A DNA stretch of 64,000 nt, taken from positions 73,329 to 137,328 of the forward strand of contig CABIVS010000010.1 of assembly GCA_902362375.1 (NCBI GenBank), in the 5' to 3' direction. How positions within the stretch are numbered: position 1 is the stretch's first letter; each line of letters begins with the position of its first letter. The notes under the pieces were generated by a model, which saw only the letters and a list, made by a program, of their open reading frames with translations, was not told the origin of the DNA and did not search any database. This stretch comes from Bacteroidaceae bacterium. GTDB lineage: Bacteria > Bacteroidota > Bacteroidia > Bacteroidales > Bacteroidaceae. Of this stretch, positions 16,437 through 25,618 are shown piece after piece. The translations under genes were made by a program, and so were the position numbers.

Positions 16437-19400
16437 CTAAAGCTTAGCTTTAGGTATCATCAACCACTTCTTTTTCAACGTCAGCACCGGCAGGAAAATA
16501 AATACTCCGATTACAGACATTATCAATCCTCCGATAGTGCCTGCTGCCAATGGAAACCAAAAGCCTTCTTTCTCCAAACCTACCATAAAAGGAATGAATC
16601 CTAAAATGGTAGAAGTCACCGTCAGGAAGATAGGAATCACTTTCGTATTCCAGGCTTTCACGTAAGCCCGAAGCGGTGAAAGACGCGGAAAACGTTTACG
16701 AACGGAATTATATTCATTCAAGATATAAATGCTCGCATTTACCGTAATTCCACAAAGCAAAACAAAGGAAGCAAATCCTCCCTGATCGAAATTCAAATTG
16801 AACCAATAGAATGTCAGAAACACGCCGATATAAGATACAGGAATCACAAAGATTATTGCCAATGGCTGTTTCAATGAATTGAACAAAATACTCGTAATAA
16901 AGAAAATAATAGCAATCACAATCAAAAGCAGGCGATATTGTTTATTATCCTTTCCGCCCCATGACCAGTTATTATCTTCCGATTTAGCAGTATATCCCAT
17001 CGGAAGGATCTCATTAAACTCTTCCAAATCCTTTTTCAGTAGTTTATTTCCCTGTTCCGAAGAGCCGATATACTCATATTGCAGGCATAACCGATACTGC
17101 TGATTCTCCTTGGCCACTTCCTGCGGCATCTGCCCTTTTTCCACAGTTGCCAATTCCGACAACTTATATTCTCTCCCTCCTATTTGAAAAGGATAAAACT
17201 GCATCGCCCACACATCCCTATCCACCGACTGACGCGAAGAAAGCTTTATCTTTTCAGTACCCTCTTCCGCCATCACTGAACCAATTTCCATATTCCGTCC
17301 ATATATCGGATGGATAGCGGCAAACAACTTTCCGGCTCCAATCTCCTCCTCTGCCATTCGCTGTTTATCCAGATTAAAATAGAATTCCATATAATCATCT
17401 TTCCACCAAGAGAAATCAGAACCGATTGTCACTTCTCTAATCCGACGGTGAGACAACAACTTTGCTTTTAACTCTTCAGCCCAACCATACAGTTCATCAT
17501 AATTATATCCATACATCTTCACCCGGAAAGACCCCGCATTCTCACGTACATCATTACTGAATCCCTGGTCCTGCAAGCCATATATGCTCCAATTTCCACC
17601 TCCCAGTTGAAGAGCTTTACTAATCATATTAGCTTTCAATGTATAAGGAAAACCGCTTTTCTGGTGTTCTTTCGTAAAATAGATATGAATAGATGCCCTG
17701 CGGGCACTTTCCACAGATGTCTGGAACTGCTTGATCTCTTTAAATTCACTCAAATAAGTCTCCATTCGTTTAATCAGTGTATTCATCTGCTCAAGTGTAC
17801 TTCCATTCGGCAAATTGGCATTAGCGTGAAGCACTACCTCTTCATTATTTGAAAAGTAACTTCCTTCATACACCTTTTGCACAAATAACCTCAAAGTGCC
17901 GCCCAATGCCTTATCCACTATTGGTTTCACCTTTTCCTTATAAGTGGAAGTACCCAATGTCTTATTATAAGCTGTCGCCCATTTATCATCACCTTTCATC
18001 TTTTCCGGTAATAGAAATACCGGTAATCCGAATGCCAATAATAACAAAATACACACTGCCACCCTCCAACGGCAAAGAACTTGTATCAACCACCTGTAAA
18101 AACGGCTAAAATAAACCGGAATCCGGCGTATTCTTGAACGCATCCACACAAAGAAATGTACATTCCCAATCCTCCATCTAACTATTGAAAAAGAAGACTT
18201 CTTTCTTCGTTTCAATCCTATTTTATCAATCAGAGAAGGAACAAAGAATAAGGCAACCAGCAGTGATACCCCCAGATTTATAATGACTACTGCTGCAAAA
18301 TCCTGTAAATTAAGCCGTATCTTCTCATCCAAAAAGAAAATGATAACCAAGGCTCCCATTGTTGTCAACGTAGCTGCAAGAATAGACATAAATGCCTTCC
18401 GGTCTCTGCGTCGCAGATAATGATCACTCATTACAATTGTATTATCTATCACCAGGTTTAATGAGACCGTAATACCAGCTAACGAATACAGTTGCATTTC
18501 CAATCCGAATATATAATAAAGGATTACAGCTATCGTCATATTGACAATCAAGCTAATCACAATCAAAAAAAGATATTTAGGACTGAAGGTTATCAACAAT
18601 ACAAACAGAAGCAAAATGGCTACAGTCATTCCTGTACGCAAATAGATTTTGCCCAGTTCTTCCTGAATAAATTCCGTTGCATCATAACTGGCATGAATTT
18701 CATATCCTGCCGGAAGTAACAACCGGATATCGTCCATAGATGCCTTCACCTTTTCACTTAATGCCAGTTGATTTGCCGTTTCCTCTGCAACAATCGACAG
18801 ATAGATCGAATTCAGCCCATTAATCCGGTAATAGCTCTGAGGTTGTTCCTCCATGCGGGAAACCTTTACCAACTCATTCAGACCTATGATCTTACCATCC
18901 TTCATTCTCACCTTTATCTGCTCCGCATCAAACTCCCGAATCTCATTCTCGGGAACCAATGCCAGACGTATCCATTGTCTGCCCGCAGTTCCCTGTTCCA
19001 TATCATAAGTACCCAGAAATTCTTTCTGATAATGCAACCGGACGGCCTGACGAATATCATCCGTACTTACCCCAAGTATACGCAATTGTTCTGAATCATA
19101 CTCCAATCTCCACTCCATCGGAGTAGCTCCACCTAGATTAATCCTATAAATTCCCTGAATCTGTGCAAGACGTGTTTTTATATGTTCCTCCGCATATTGC
19201 TGAATTAAGATAGGAGTAGCGGGCGCATTGATCGTAAATGCCATAAAAGGTCCCTGACTACTCTGCCCCGGACTATGCATCTGAATATACGGATAGCTCA
19301 CCGCGTCCGGCAGTTCCGGCCATGTCTGGCGAATAATAGTAGAAGCCTCAAAACGGGCAACCGCCGCATCCACATGTTTATCCAGATTCACACTGACGCT

Positions 19401-19682
19401 TCCCCATCCATTTCCTGACGTAGAAGAAATTCCCCGAATCCCTTTCACACGGGCGAGCATTGCCTCCAATTTACTGGTAGCCGTCATTTCCACCACACGT
19501 GCCGAAGTGCCCGGCATACTGAAACGTACCGTGAAACCGGGTAATGTGCGTGACGGATTCAGTTTGACAGGCAGCAACGGAATAATCGCCACCCCAACCA
19601 ATGCCACACAGACAAAAGCCACAATCAGTGTGAAAGCGGAGGCTTTTGAAGACTTTTTTATTTCAGAATCTATATTTTGCAT
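16437..19682 (-). CDS. RND efflux permease, divergent second pump of the operon
   Basis: A 1,081-residue RND permease with N-terminal TM1 (about 15-37), two large periplasmic loops and two six-helix bundles. The fourth helix region reads VSLNLVIDNTIVMSDH, so only one of the usual two acidic residues is present. A basic cytoplasmic linker near residue 480-500 (RRRKKS) joins the halves. It is the last gene of an adaptor-RND-TolC-RND series. Two different RND subunits in one operon suggest a heteromeric pump like MdtBC, in which one subunit can lose proton coupling. The cargo is unknown. Confidence 0.8.
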   Translation of the reverse strand: MQNIDSEIKKSSKASAFTLIVAFVCVALVGVAIIPLLPVKLNPSRTLPGFTVRFSMPGTSARVVEMTATSKLEAMLARVKGIRGISSTSGNGWGSVSVNLDKHVDAAVARFEASTIIRQTWPELPDAVSYPYIQMHSPGQSSQGPFMAFTINAPATPILIQQYAEEHIKTRLAQIQGIYRINLGGATPMEWRLEYDSEQLRILGVSTDDIRQAVRLHYQKEFLGTYDMEQGTAGRQWIRLALVPENEIREFDAEQIKVRMKDGKIIGLNELVKVSRMEEQPQSYYRINGLNSIYLSIVAEETANQLALSEKVKASMDDIRLLLPAGYEIHASYDATEFIQEELGKIYLRTGMTVAILLLFVLLITFSPKYLFLIVISLIVNMTIAVILYYIFGLEMQLYSLAGITVSLNLVIDNTIVMSDHYLRRRDRKAFMSILAATLTTMGALVIIFFLDEKIRLNLQDFAAVVIINLGVSLLVALFFVPSLIDKIGLKRRKKSSFSIVRWRIGNVHFFVWMRSRIRRIPVYFSRFYRWLIQVLCRWRVAVCILLLLAFGLPVFLLPEKMKGDDKWATAYNKTLGTSTYKEKVKPIVDKALGGTLRLFVQKVYEGSYFSNNEEVVLHANANLPNGSTLEQMNTLIKRMETYLSEFKEIKQFQTSVESARRASIHIYFTKEHQKSGFPYTLKANMISKALQLGGGNWSIYGLQDQGFSNDVRENAGSFRVKMYGYNYDELYGWAEELKAKLLSHRRIREVTIGSDFSWWKDDYMEFYFNLDKQRMAEEEIGAGKLFAAIHPIYGRNMEIGSVMAEEGTEKIKLSSRQSVDRDVWAMQFYPFQIGGREYKLSELATVEKGQMPQEVAKENQQYRLCLQYEYIGSSEQGNKLLKKDLEEFNEILPMGYTAKSEDNNWSWGGKDNKQYRLLLIVIAIIFFITSILFNSLKQPLAIIFVIPVSYIGVFLTFYWFNLNFDQGGFASFVLLCGITVNASIYILNEYNSVRKRFPRLSPLRAYVKAWNTKVIPIFLTVTSTILGFIPFMVGLEKEGFWFPLAAGTIGGLIMSVIGVFIFLPVLTLKKKWLMIPKAKL

Positions 19683-19706
19683 TATTATTTATATGAATGG
19701 GAATTT

Positions 19707-19790
19707 TTAGGCACGGATTACACGGATTACGCTGTTGCTTTGTACAATCATATATCAGAAAACCGTGAAATCCGTGTAATCCGTGCCTAA
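19707..19790. repeat. Palindromic repeat, 'ggcacggattac' class
   Basis: The arms taggcacggattacacgg and the complement ending in ccgtgccta are inverted around about 35 nt. Each arm holds a 9-nt tandem unit (acggattac twice). A second copy with related centre lies at 24,434-24,511. It sits between the TolC gene and the second RND gene of one operon. Confidence 0.8.
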
Positions 19791-19800
19791 ATTAAAATTA

Positions 19801-21318
19801 TCATTTGATCAACTTCCCTCCGTCAAAATCAAACCTGTCCGAAAGCGAAAGTTTCGAAGCAAAATCAAATAGAGTGAGCCTTCGTATCTTATAATAATTC
19901 AGCCAATAGTTCTGTAAGGCAGAGATAAAATTGCGTTGTGCCTGTTGCTGTCTGTTGAGAGAAAGAGTCAGACTATTAATATCTGCTTTACCGATAATAA
20001 AACGCTGTTTTGTTTCATTGTAAGCAAGTATGGACAGATCCAACGCTTCTTCCGCACTGGCTATCAACTGCTGCTGGATATTAAAATCGCTTACCGTCAT
20101 GATTACTTCCTCCTCGATGCTTATCTCATCCTGACGTGCCGATATCTTCACTACATTCAGATTATTCCTCGCCATATTATACTTTCCCTTGCGAACACCC
20201 CAGTCCAGTAGCGGAATAGAAACACTGACTGCCACCAAATCCTGCTGCATCGGCTTATGATACACATCCCCGAAGTTATCCGCCACCTGGTTGAAGCCAA
20301 TACTCGCATTCACACTTGCATTAAAGTGAGATTCCTTTTTTGTCTTATCCACACTTCGTTCCGCTTCAAGTACATTCTGTTTCAGGCCCAACAATTGCGG
20401 GTTATTATTCCTACCCCACTTCAAAGCCTCATCTATCGGAATTTCCATCATTTCCGGACGGGAAGGAAGTTTTAATTCAATTTGCGTATTCTTATCCAGA
20501 TTGAGGAAAGATGCCAGTGAGAACATAGCCCGTTTCAGGTCACTCGCTTTATTTTGTAACGTATTCTGCGCATTCACACGATCCAGCTTCAACGTCAACA
20601 AATCAGCCTGCGAAATAGCCGCAATTCGATGACGCTGTTGCCCTATACGATACAACGTATCCGTAGAAGCCAGATTTTCTTTGGCTAGATTATATTCCGC
20701 CTGTGCCATAGCCAGAGAGAAAAAATAATTAGTAGCAGTTTCCGACACCTTTTCCACATTATAGAGAAATTCCTTTTTTACGCGTTCGTATTTTAACGGC
20801 TCTATCTTCCGTTCCCATTTAAAGGAATTATATCCCACCAGACTTTGTGAATATCCAATTCGTATAGGGACGCTCGTGAACTGTGTCGCACTGTTCCCTC
20901 CGAAATTACGCATATAGGCAAGATTCGATTCCAGATAGAATGTACCTCCAGTCAAATCAAAGTTCTGTTTCACACTCAACCCTCCATAAGCATAGTAAGA
21001 CTGTTGCGTACGATATACATCCAAATCCTGTCCCGAATCGTATCGTTTCGTTATATCCCGGTTATATTGTGCCGGAGTAACATCCAGTGTCAGACTAGGC
21101 AAACGATTTGCCCGGTAAGTCCTGTATTCCCAATAACCGGATAAATACATATTCTGCGTACGGAAGGACTCCAACGAACTGTCGTTGGCAAGAGAAATAG
21201 TCCGGTTCAAATCCAATACCAGGTGTTTCTGTGCTCGAAGCTGGGATTCACCACAGAGGACACAGAGGGCACAGAGGAAAACGGGAATTCTTTTCTTTAA
21301 TCTATTCATAACTCTCAT
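19801..21318 (-). CDS. TolC-family outer-membrane efflux protein
   Basis: The 505-residue protein has the two-repeat TolC architecture with long helices (first repeat near residues 35-280, second from about 295). It would form the outer-membrane channel for the RND pair on either side. The signal peptide is odd: it contains FLC-ALC-VLC in series, encoded by three 9-nt units of a Bacteroides palindromic repeat (21,247-21,277). The mature part begins about QKHLVLDLNRT. The gene follows the first RND gene by 14 nt and precedes a palindromic repeat and the second RND gene. Confidence 0.82.
   Translation of the reverse strand: MRVMNRLKKRIPVFLCALCVLCGESQLRAQKHLVLDLNRTISLANDSSLESFRTQNMYLSGYWEYRTYRANRLPSLTLDVTPAQYNRDITKRYDSGQDLDVYRTQQSYYAYGGLSVKQNFDLTGGTFYLESNLAYMRNFGGNSATQFTSVPIRIGYSQSLVGYNSFKWERKIEPLKYERVKKEFLYNVEKVSETATNYFFSLAMAQAEYNLAKENLASTDTLYRIGQQRHRIAAISQADLLTLKLDRVNAQNTLQNKASDLKRAMFSLASFLNLDKNTQIELKLPSRPEMMEIPIDEALKWGRNNNPQLLGLKQNVLEAERSVDKTKKESHFNASVNASIGFNQVADNFGDVYHKPMQQDLVAVSVSIPLLDWGVRKGKYNMARNNLNVVKISARQDEISIEEEVIMTVSDFNIQQQLIASAEEALDLSILAYNETKQRFIIGKADINSLTLSLNRQQQAQRNFISALQNYWLNYYKIRRLTLFDFASKLSLSDRFDFDGGKLIK
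21247..21277. repeat. Half palindromic repeat inside the TolC signal-peptide coding region
   Basis: Three 9-nt units (cacagagga, cacagaggg, cacagagga) after ttcac match one arm of the element at 49,722-49,850. No opposing arm is present nearby, so this is a single arm captured in coding sequence. Confidence 0.7.
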
Positions 21319-21332
21319 TTTTGGACTAATAC

Positions 21333-24300
21333 TTAATACCTAATATTTATTTTCTTGTTCCGGTAAATAAACCAGTAAAGCAACGGTATGATAAACAGAC
21401 TCACCGCCGTACCAATCGACATCGTTCCTATCATAGCAATAGACAGAGGTTTTTGCAATTCCGAACCCATATCCGAAGAAAAAAGCAGTGGTACCATTGC
21501 GAATATTGTAGTCAATGAAGTCATGATGATCGGTCGTAAACGTCTTCGGCCAGCTTCATGTATAGCTTCTAATAGCGGGACACCTTCCTTACGTAATTCA
21601 TTAATAGCATCCAGTTTCAGAATAGAGTCATTGATTACGATACCACAGGTAACAATAAGTCCGATAGCAGACATTAAATTCAGCGTATGTCCACAAATCC
21701 AAAGCAAAAGCAAGGCAAATGCAAGGTCAATCGGTATCTCCGCCAGAACAAGCAAAGGCTGCAAAAAACTTTCAAACTGTGCGGCAAGAATAAAATACAT
21801 CAGCAACAACGAAATAAATAAGATTACCACCAATTCATCCAGCATCTCGCTATTGGAAAAGAAACTGCCGGAAAAACCGGTATCCCAATCCTTCATTTCT
21901 TCCGCTGTTTGTTTCACCTCTCTTATGAGTTTGTTCCCGTCCGATACACCGTAAAAATCAAAAGGGATATATTCCCCGTTACGTCCGGCAGCAATACTCT
22001 TCAAGTCTTCGGCAGGAGTGACCGTCACCAGCTCCCGGAGTGGAATATACTCTCTGTTGCCTTTATTGTCCGGTTCAGTCTGTATCAATGTTTCCTGTAA
22101 TATTTCATTCACAGTCTTCTCACTGCCCGCAACGTTAATCGGAAGATATTGCTGGTAGGAATGCAGCATAGTCACACTATTTTCCCGGAAAGCAGTTTTC
22201 AAGACTCGATAAAGTTCATTGTAAGCAACACGGTAAAGCAGTAGCTTTTCCTTATTGATACTTAGGTTCAACTGATTTTCAAAAGCAATACCTGTAGGAG
22301 CGATTCCCGTTCTTCGGAATAACTCCTGTTCCAGCATCCGGATATCTCCCGCTTCCGGTGCTTTTGCCTTATTACGGGTGTAAAATTCGGCTATGATATC
22401 CGGTTCTCCCGTTACAAAAAGCTTCTCAAATACCGTCTCCGGTGGAGAGAAAGAAATAACGGAAAGCGGATAATCTTCTTTCAGTTTATGATATATTTCC
22501 TGCTGCAAAGGATTGATTGTTTCTGATGTCTCCGTTCGGAAATAGAGTTCTGCTTCGGAAGAAGAAAGTTCCCTTTCACGATTCAGAAGAAAATCCTGTC
22601 TGCCAACCGATGCCGTGTGCTCCAATACCTGTTCTTTTAAATCCTTAAAAAGCTCATCCACACGCCGCCTGTTTTCATCCACATGAATATTTTCATTCCA
22701 CTCGATTCGGGCGATCAATTCATTCTCTTCTATATCAGGCATCCGCTGCTTGTCTATAAAGAAAAAGAAGAATACACAAAGCGGAATAGAGATAATACAA
22801 AACAATACACTAAATGTTTTGTGACAGAACACCCAATCCACACCGGCATCATAGAATCGATCCAATGTATGATCCTTTATCGGATTATTAAATTTAAAAG
22901 AAAGCCATTTCCATTTCCGGGTATGAATACCTGTCCGATAAACCAGCAGATAAAGCACCGGAAGAAGCATAATACCGGTAAAATACGAAACCATCAGTCC
23001 CACTGTAACCGAAAAGGCCTGATCATAGAAAATAGCTCCGGCAATACCACTCATAAAAATCAAGGGAGCAAATACAGAAATGGTAGTCAGGGAAGAACTC
23101 AACATGGGTGTCACCACTTCACTTGTCCCTGTTATACAGGCGCGGCGCAATGAATATCCCCGTTCCCGGTATTGTGAAATATTTTCGGTCACAATGATCG
23201 AACTGTCAATCATCATACCCAATGCCAGAATTAATCCGGCAAGCGAGATGATATTCAGGGACATATTGCACAGATAGAAGAAAACAAAACTAATCACGAT
23301 AGAAACCACCATACTAAGTCCGATCACCAACGGAGATTTCACATCTCCCAAAAACAGGACAGCTACCAGACAGATAAAGAAAAAACCTAAAGTAAGATTC
23401 TGTTGCAGATTTGAGATGGTGTAGTCCAGTAGCTCCGTCTGGTTGCGACTGATATTGAAGTCAATATCAGGATATAACCGCCTAAAATGCTCCATCGTCC
23501 TTACCAAAGACTGTTTCATCTTATCCATATTCTCATCCGCCTGTTTAATAACAGCCAGTGTCACCGCCCTTTTTCCATTCGATACAGATACGCCTTTTTC
23601 TTTTACAGGTACGATACTAACTTTACAGAAATCCTTTAATTGGATAATGCGGTCTCCTTTGCGCAGATATATATTTCCCACATCTTCCGCAGTACGTAGC
23701 AAAGAAGAGAATTTTATATTGTATTCATAGTATCCGTCACGCACTGTCATACTGCCCGGCTCCACATTATTGGCAGCCAAGGCCGATTCAATATCTTCAA
23801 TAGAAAGTCCCATCATGGCCAACTTATCCTCATCGGGTACAATCTGTACCTGACGTTCCACCAATCCGGTCACATCTACCATGGCCACTTCCTCAAGCTG
23901 TTCTATCCTGCGTTTGATTACCGACTCGGCAAACTCACACAAATCAAGGAAAGACTGCTCTCCTGTAGTGCTATAAGCACTATCATTCTTCAAGGTCAGA
24001 TTCAGGTAAAACACAGGAATGTCCGTTGCACTTGCCTTGATAACTTTCGGGCGTTCAGTATTCTTTGGAAGGTAATTCATTGCAGCGTCTATTTTTTCAT
24101 TGACCTCTATAAAGGCAAGATCCGTATTAGTGCCGAACTCAAAAGATAGACGGATAATACCTGCTCCATCCCTTGATTCACTATGAATATCTTTTAATGT
24201 AGACACCTGAATCAGTTGGCTTCGCAAAGGCTTCACAATCGTGTTTTCCAGTTCACGAGCAGAGGTATTGGCGGCAGACACCTGTATTGTTATCTCCGGA

Positions 24301-24419
24301 ATGGCAATATTCGGAAGCAACGATATAGGCAAAGTACTATATGTCACCAACCCGATTATAAAGCAGGCAGTAAAAGCCATCAATACAGCGATAGGACGTT
24401 GAATTAAAAATTTTATCAT
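21333..24419 (-). CDS. RND efflux permease, AcrB/HAE-like
   Basis: The 1,028-residue pump begins with FLIQRPIAVLMAF and the periplasmic start TLPISLLPNIAIPEI, typical of the hydrophobe/amphiphile RND family. The fourth helix reads ALGMMIDSSIIVTENI, with one Asp where AcrB has two. Later marks include GIVINDSILKLDAIN and the repeat RRRLRPIIMTSLTTIFAMVP. It is encoded 99 nt after the adaptor, with a palindromic repeat in the gap, and 14 nt before the TolC gene. Together with the second permease it should form one envelope exporter. Confidence 0.85.
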   Translation of the reverse strand: MIKFLIQRPIAVLMAFTACFIIGLVTYSTLPISLLPNIAIPEITIQVSAANTSARELENTIVKPLRSQLIQVSTLKDIHSESRDGAGIIRLSFEFGTNTDLAFIEVNEKIDAAMNYLPKNTERPKVIKASATDIPVFYLNLTLKNDSAYSTTGEQSFLDLCEFAESVIKRRIEQLEEVAMVDVTGLVERQVQIVPDEDKLAMMGLSIEDIESALAANNVEPGSMTVRDGYYEYNIKFSSLLRTAEDVGNIYLRKGDRIIQLKDFCKVSIVPVKEKGVSVSNGKRAVTLAVIKQADENMDKMKQSLVRTMEHFRRLYPDIDFNISRNQTELLDYTISNLQQNLTLGFFFICLVAVLFLGDVKSPLVIGLSMVVSIVISFVFFYLCNMSLNIISLAGLILALGMMIDSSIIVTENISQYRERGYSLRRACITGTSEVVTPMLSSSLTTISVFAPLIFMSGIAGAIFYDQAFSVTVGLMVSYFTGIMLLPVLYLLVYRTGIHTRKWKWLSFKFNNPIKDHTLDRFYDAGVDWVFCHKTFSVLFCIISIPLCVFFFFFIDKQRMPDIEENELIARIEWNENIHVDENRRRVDELFKDLKEQVLEHTASVGRQDFLLNRERELSSSEAELYFRTETSETINPLQQEIYHKLKEDYPLSVISFSPPETVFEKLFVTGEPDIIAEFYTRNKAKAPEAGDIRMLEQELFRRTGIAPTGIAFENQLNLSINKEKLLLYRVAYNELYRVLKTAFRENSVTMLHSYQQYLPINVAGSEKTVNEILQETLIQTEPDNKGNREYIPLRELVTVTPAEDLKSIAAGRNGEYIPFDFYGVSDGNKLIREVKQTAEEMKDWDTGFSGSFFSNSEMLDELVVILFISLLLMYFILAAQFESFLQPLLVLAEIPIDLAFALLLLWICGHTLNLMSAIGLIVTCGIVINDSILKLDAINELRKEGVPLLEAIHEAGRRRLRPIIMTSLTTIFAMVPLLFSSDMGSELQKPLSIAMIGTMSIGTAVSLFIIPLLYWFIYRNKKINIRY

Positions 24420-24433
24420 AATTACTCGATTTT

Positions 24434-24511
24434 GGCACGGATTACACAGATTACACTGTTGTTGTATACTATCACAATTCTAAAAACCGTGAAATCCGCG
24501 CAATCCGTGCC
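24434..24511. repeat. Palindromic repeat, 'ggcacggattac' class, second copy
   Basis: Inverted arms ggcacggattacacagatta and the complement ending in ccgtgcc surround a centre resembling that of the copy at 19.7 kb (both share tgttg near the left and aaaaccgtgaaatccg on the right). It lies between the adaptor and the first RND gene. Confidence 0.8.
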
Positions 24512-24518
24512 TTTTTGA

Positions 24519-25613
24519 TTATCTTATATTTACTTCCGCTTCATGTGCCAAATTCAGATTTCCGGTCACAATAACCGTATCTCCTTCCAATACCCCCTCT
24601 TCAATCCCTTTCTGTGATTTATCCGAAACGACATACTCCGTTGCATTTTCCAATCCTGTATGCACATAATTCCACATAGCCTTTCCTTCTTGTAAAGTAA
24701 ATACCACCTGTTTGCCGGAACGCAATACAACAGCCGTTTTAGGAATGACCAATTGTTGCCCTAAACTTCTTTTGACACTTACTCTTACGTTCATACCACT
24801 AAATAACTTTCCTTGTCCATTTACTATAGCCTTCACCTTTACCATTCCGTTCGAATCTACCAACGGATTTATTTCGGATACGCTACCTTCAAACGAACCT
24901 CCTCCGGCATAAGGAGTAATCATCACTTTATCACCTGTTTTAATAAAAGCCAACTCATTCTCCAACACTGTAAAATCTGCTTCCATCCTTCGATTATCAA
25001 TAACCGTACAAAACACCTCGGAAGTATTAGCTAAATTATATGGTTTAGAAAACAGATTAGCCACTATGCCATCGAAAGGAGCAACCAGTGTAGCATGTTC
25101 TGTTTCTCTTTTCATTAATTCATATTGAGATCTCGACTGCTCATACCCGCTCTTCACTTTCGCAAGTCTCATTGTTTCTGCAGGAACCTTACTGAAGTCC
25201 TCGGAAGTATATCCCTGTCCAATAAGCACATCTTTCAGTTCCAATTCGGCTTTCAACAAAGCATCTTCCGTTTGAGACAATTTTTGCTCCAGACGAAATT
25301 TATCCAGTTCAGCCAACTTTTGCCCTTTACGAACCCGATCGCCATTCTTGACATAAATATGAGCAATCACCTCCCCTGTTTCAAAACGGAGATCAACCTG
25401 CCCAAGAGCACTTACCTTACCGTTACTGACCAATTCGTGATGAAAATCACGTTTCTTTAGTATTTGAGTAGTAACTTCATTCTTTGAATCAGGAAGAACA
25501 GTAGAAACACCTTGTTCCTGTTTATCCACATCGCTTTTCTTGTCAGAACAAGACGTTATAAGCATTCCTAATGTCAGACATGACAATAACCATGTACTAT
25601 TGTGTTTCATCAT
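24519..25613 (-). CDS. RND periplasmic adaptor lipoprotein
   Basis: The 364-residue protein has a signal peptide ending in the lipobox ITSC (C22), then a lipoyl half motif (EVIAHIYVKNGDRVRKGQKL near 85), a helical hairpin, the second half (LVAPFDGIVANLFSK near 185), a beta-barrel and a C-terminal domain. It is the membrane fusion partner of the two RND pumps. Its start codon lies only 5 bp after the stop of the O-antigen-ligase-like gene, so this exporter is probably expressed together with the upstream NVEALA/processing genes. Confidence 0.85.
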   Translation of the reverse strand: MMKHNSTWLLSCLTLGMLITSCSDKKSDVDKQEQGVSTVLPDSKNEVTTQILKKRDFHHELVSNGKVSALGQVDLRFETGEVIAHIYVKNGDRVRKGQKLAELDKFRLEQKLSQTEDALLKAELELKDVLIGQGYTSEDFSKVPAETMRLAKVKSGYEQSRSQYELMKRETEHATLVAPFDGIVANLFSKPYNLANTSEVFCTVIDNRRMEADFTVLENELAFIKTGDKVMITPYAGGGSFEGSVSEINPLVDSNGMVKVKAIVNGQGKLFSGMNVRVSVKRSLGQQLVIPKTAVVLRSGKQVVFTLQEGKAMWNYVHTGLENATEYVVSDKSQKGIEEGVLEGDTVIVTGNLNLAHEAEVNIR

Positions 25614-25618
25614 ATTTA

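Noticed and set aside
21388..21954. A 188-codon plus-strand frame opposite the AcrB-like gene
   Set aside because: It is Ser/Ile-rich shadow sequence of an RND gene with all motifs on the other strand.
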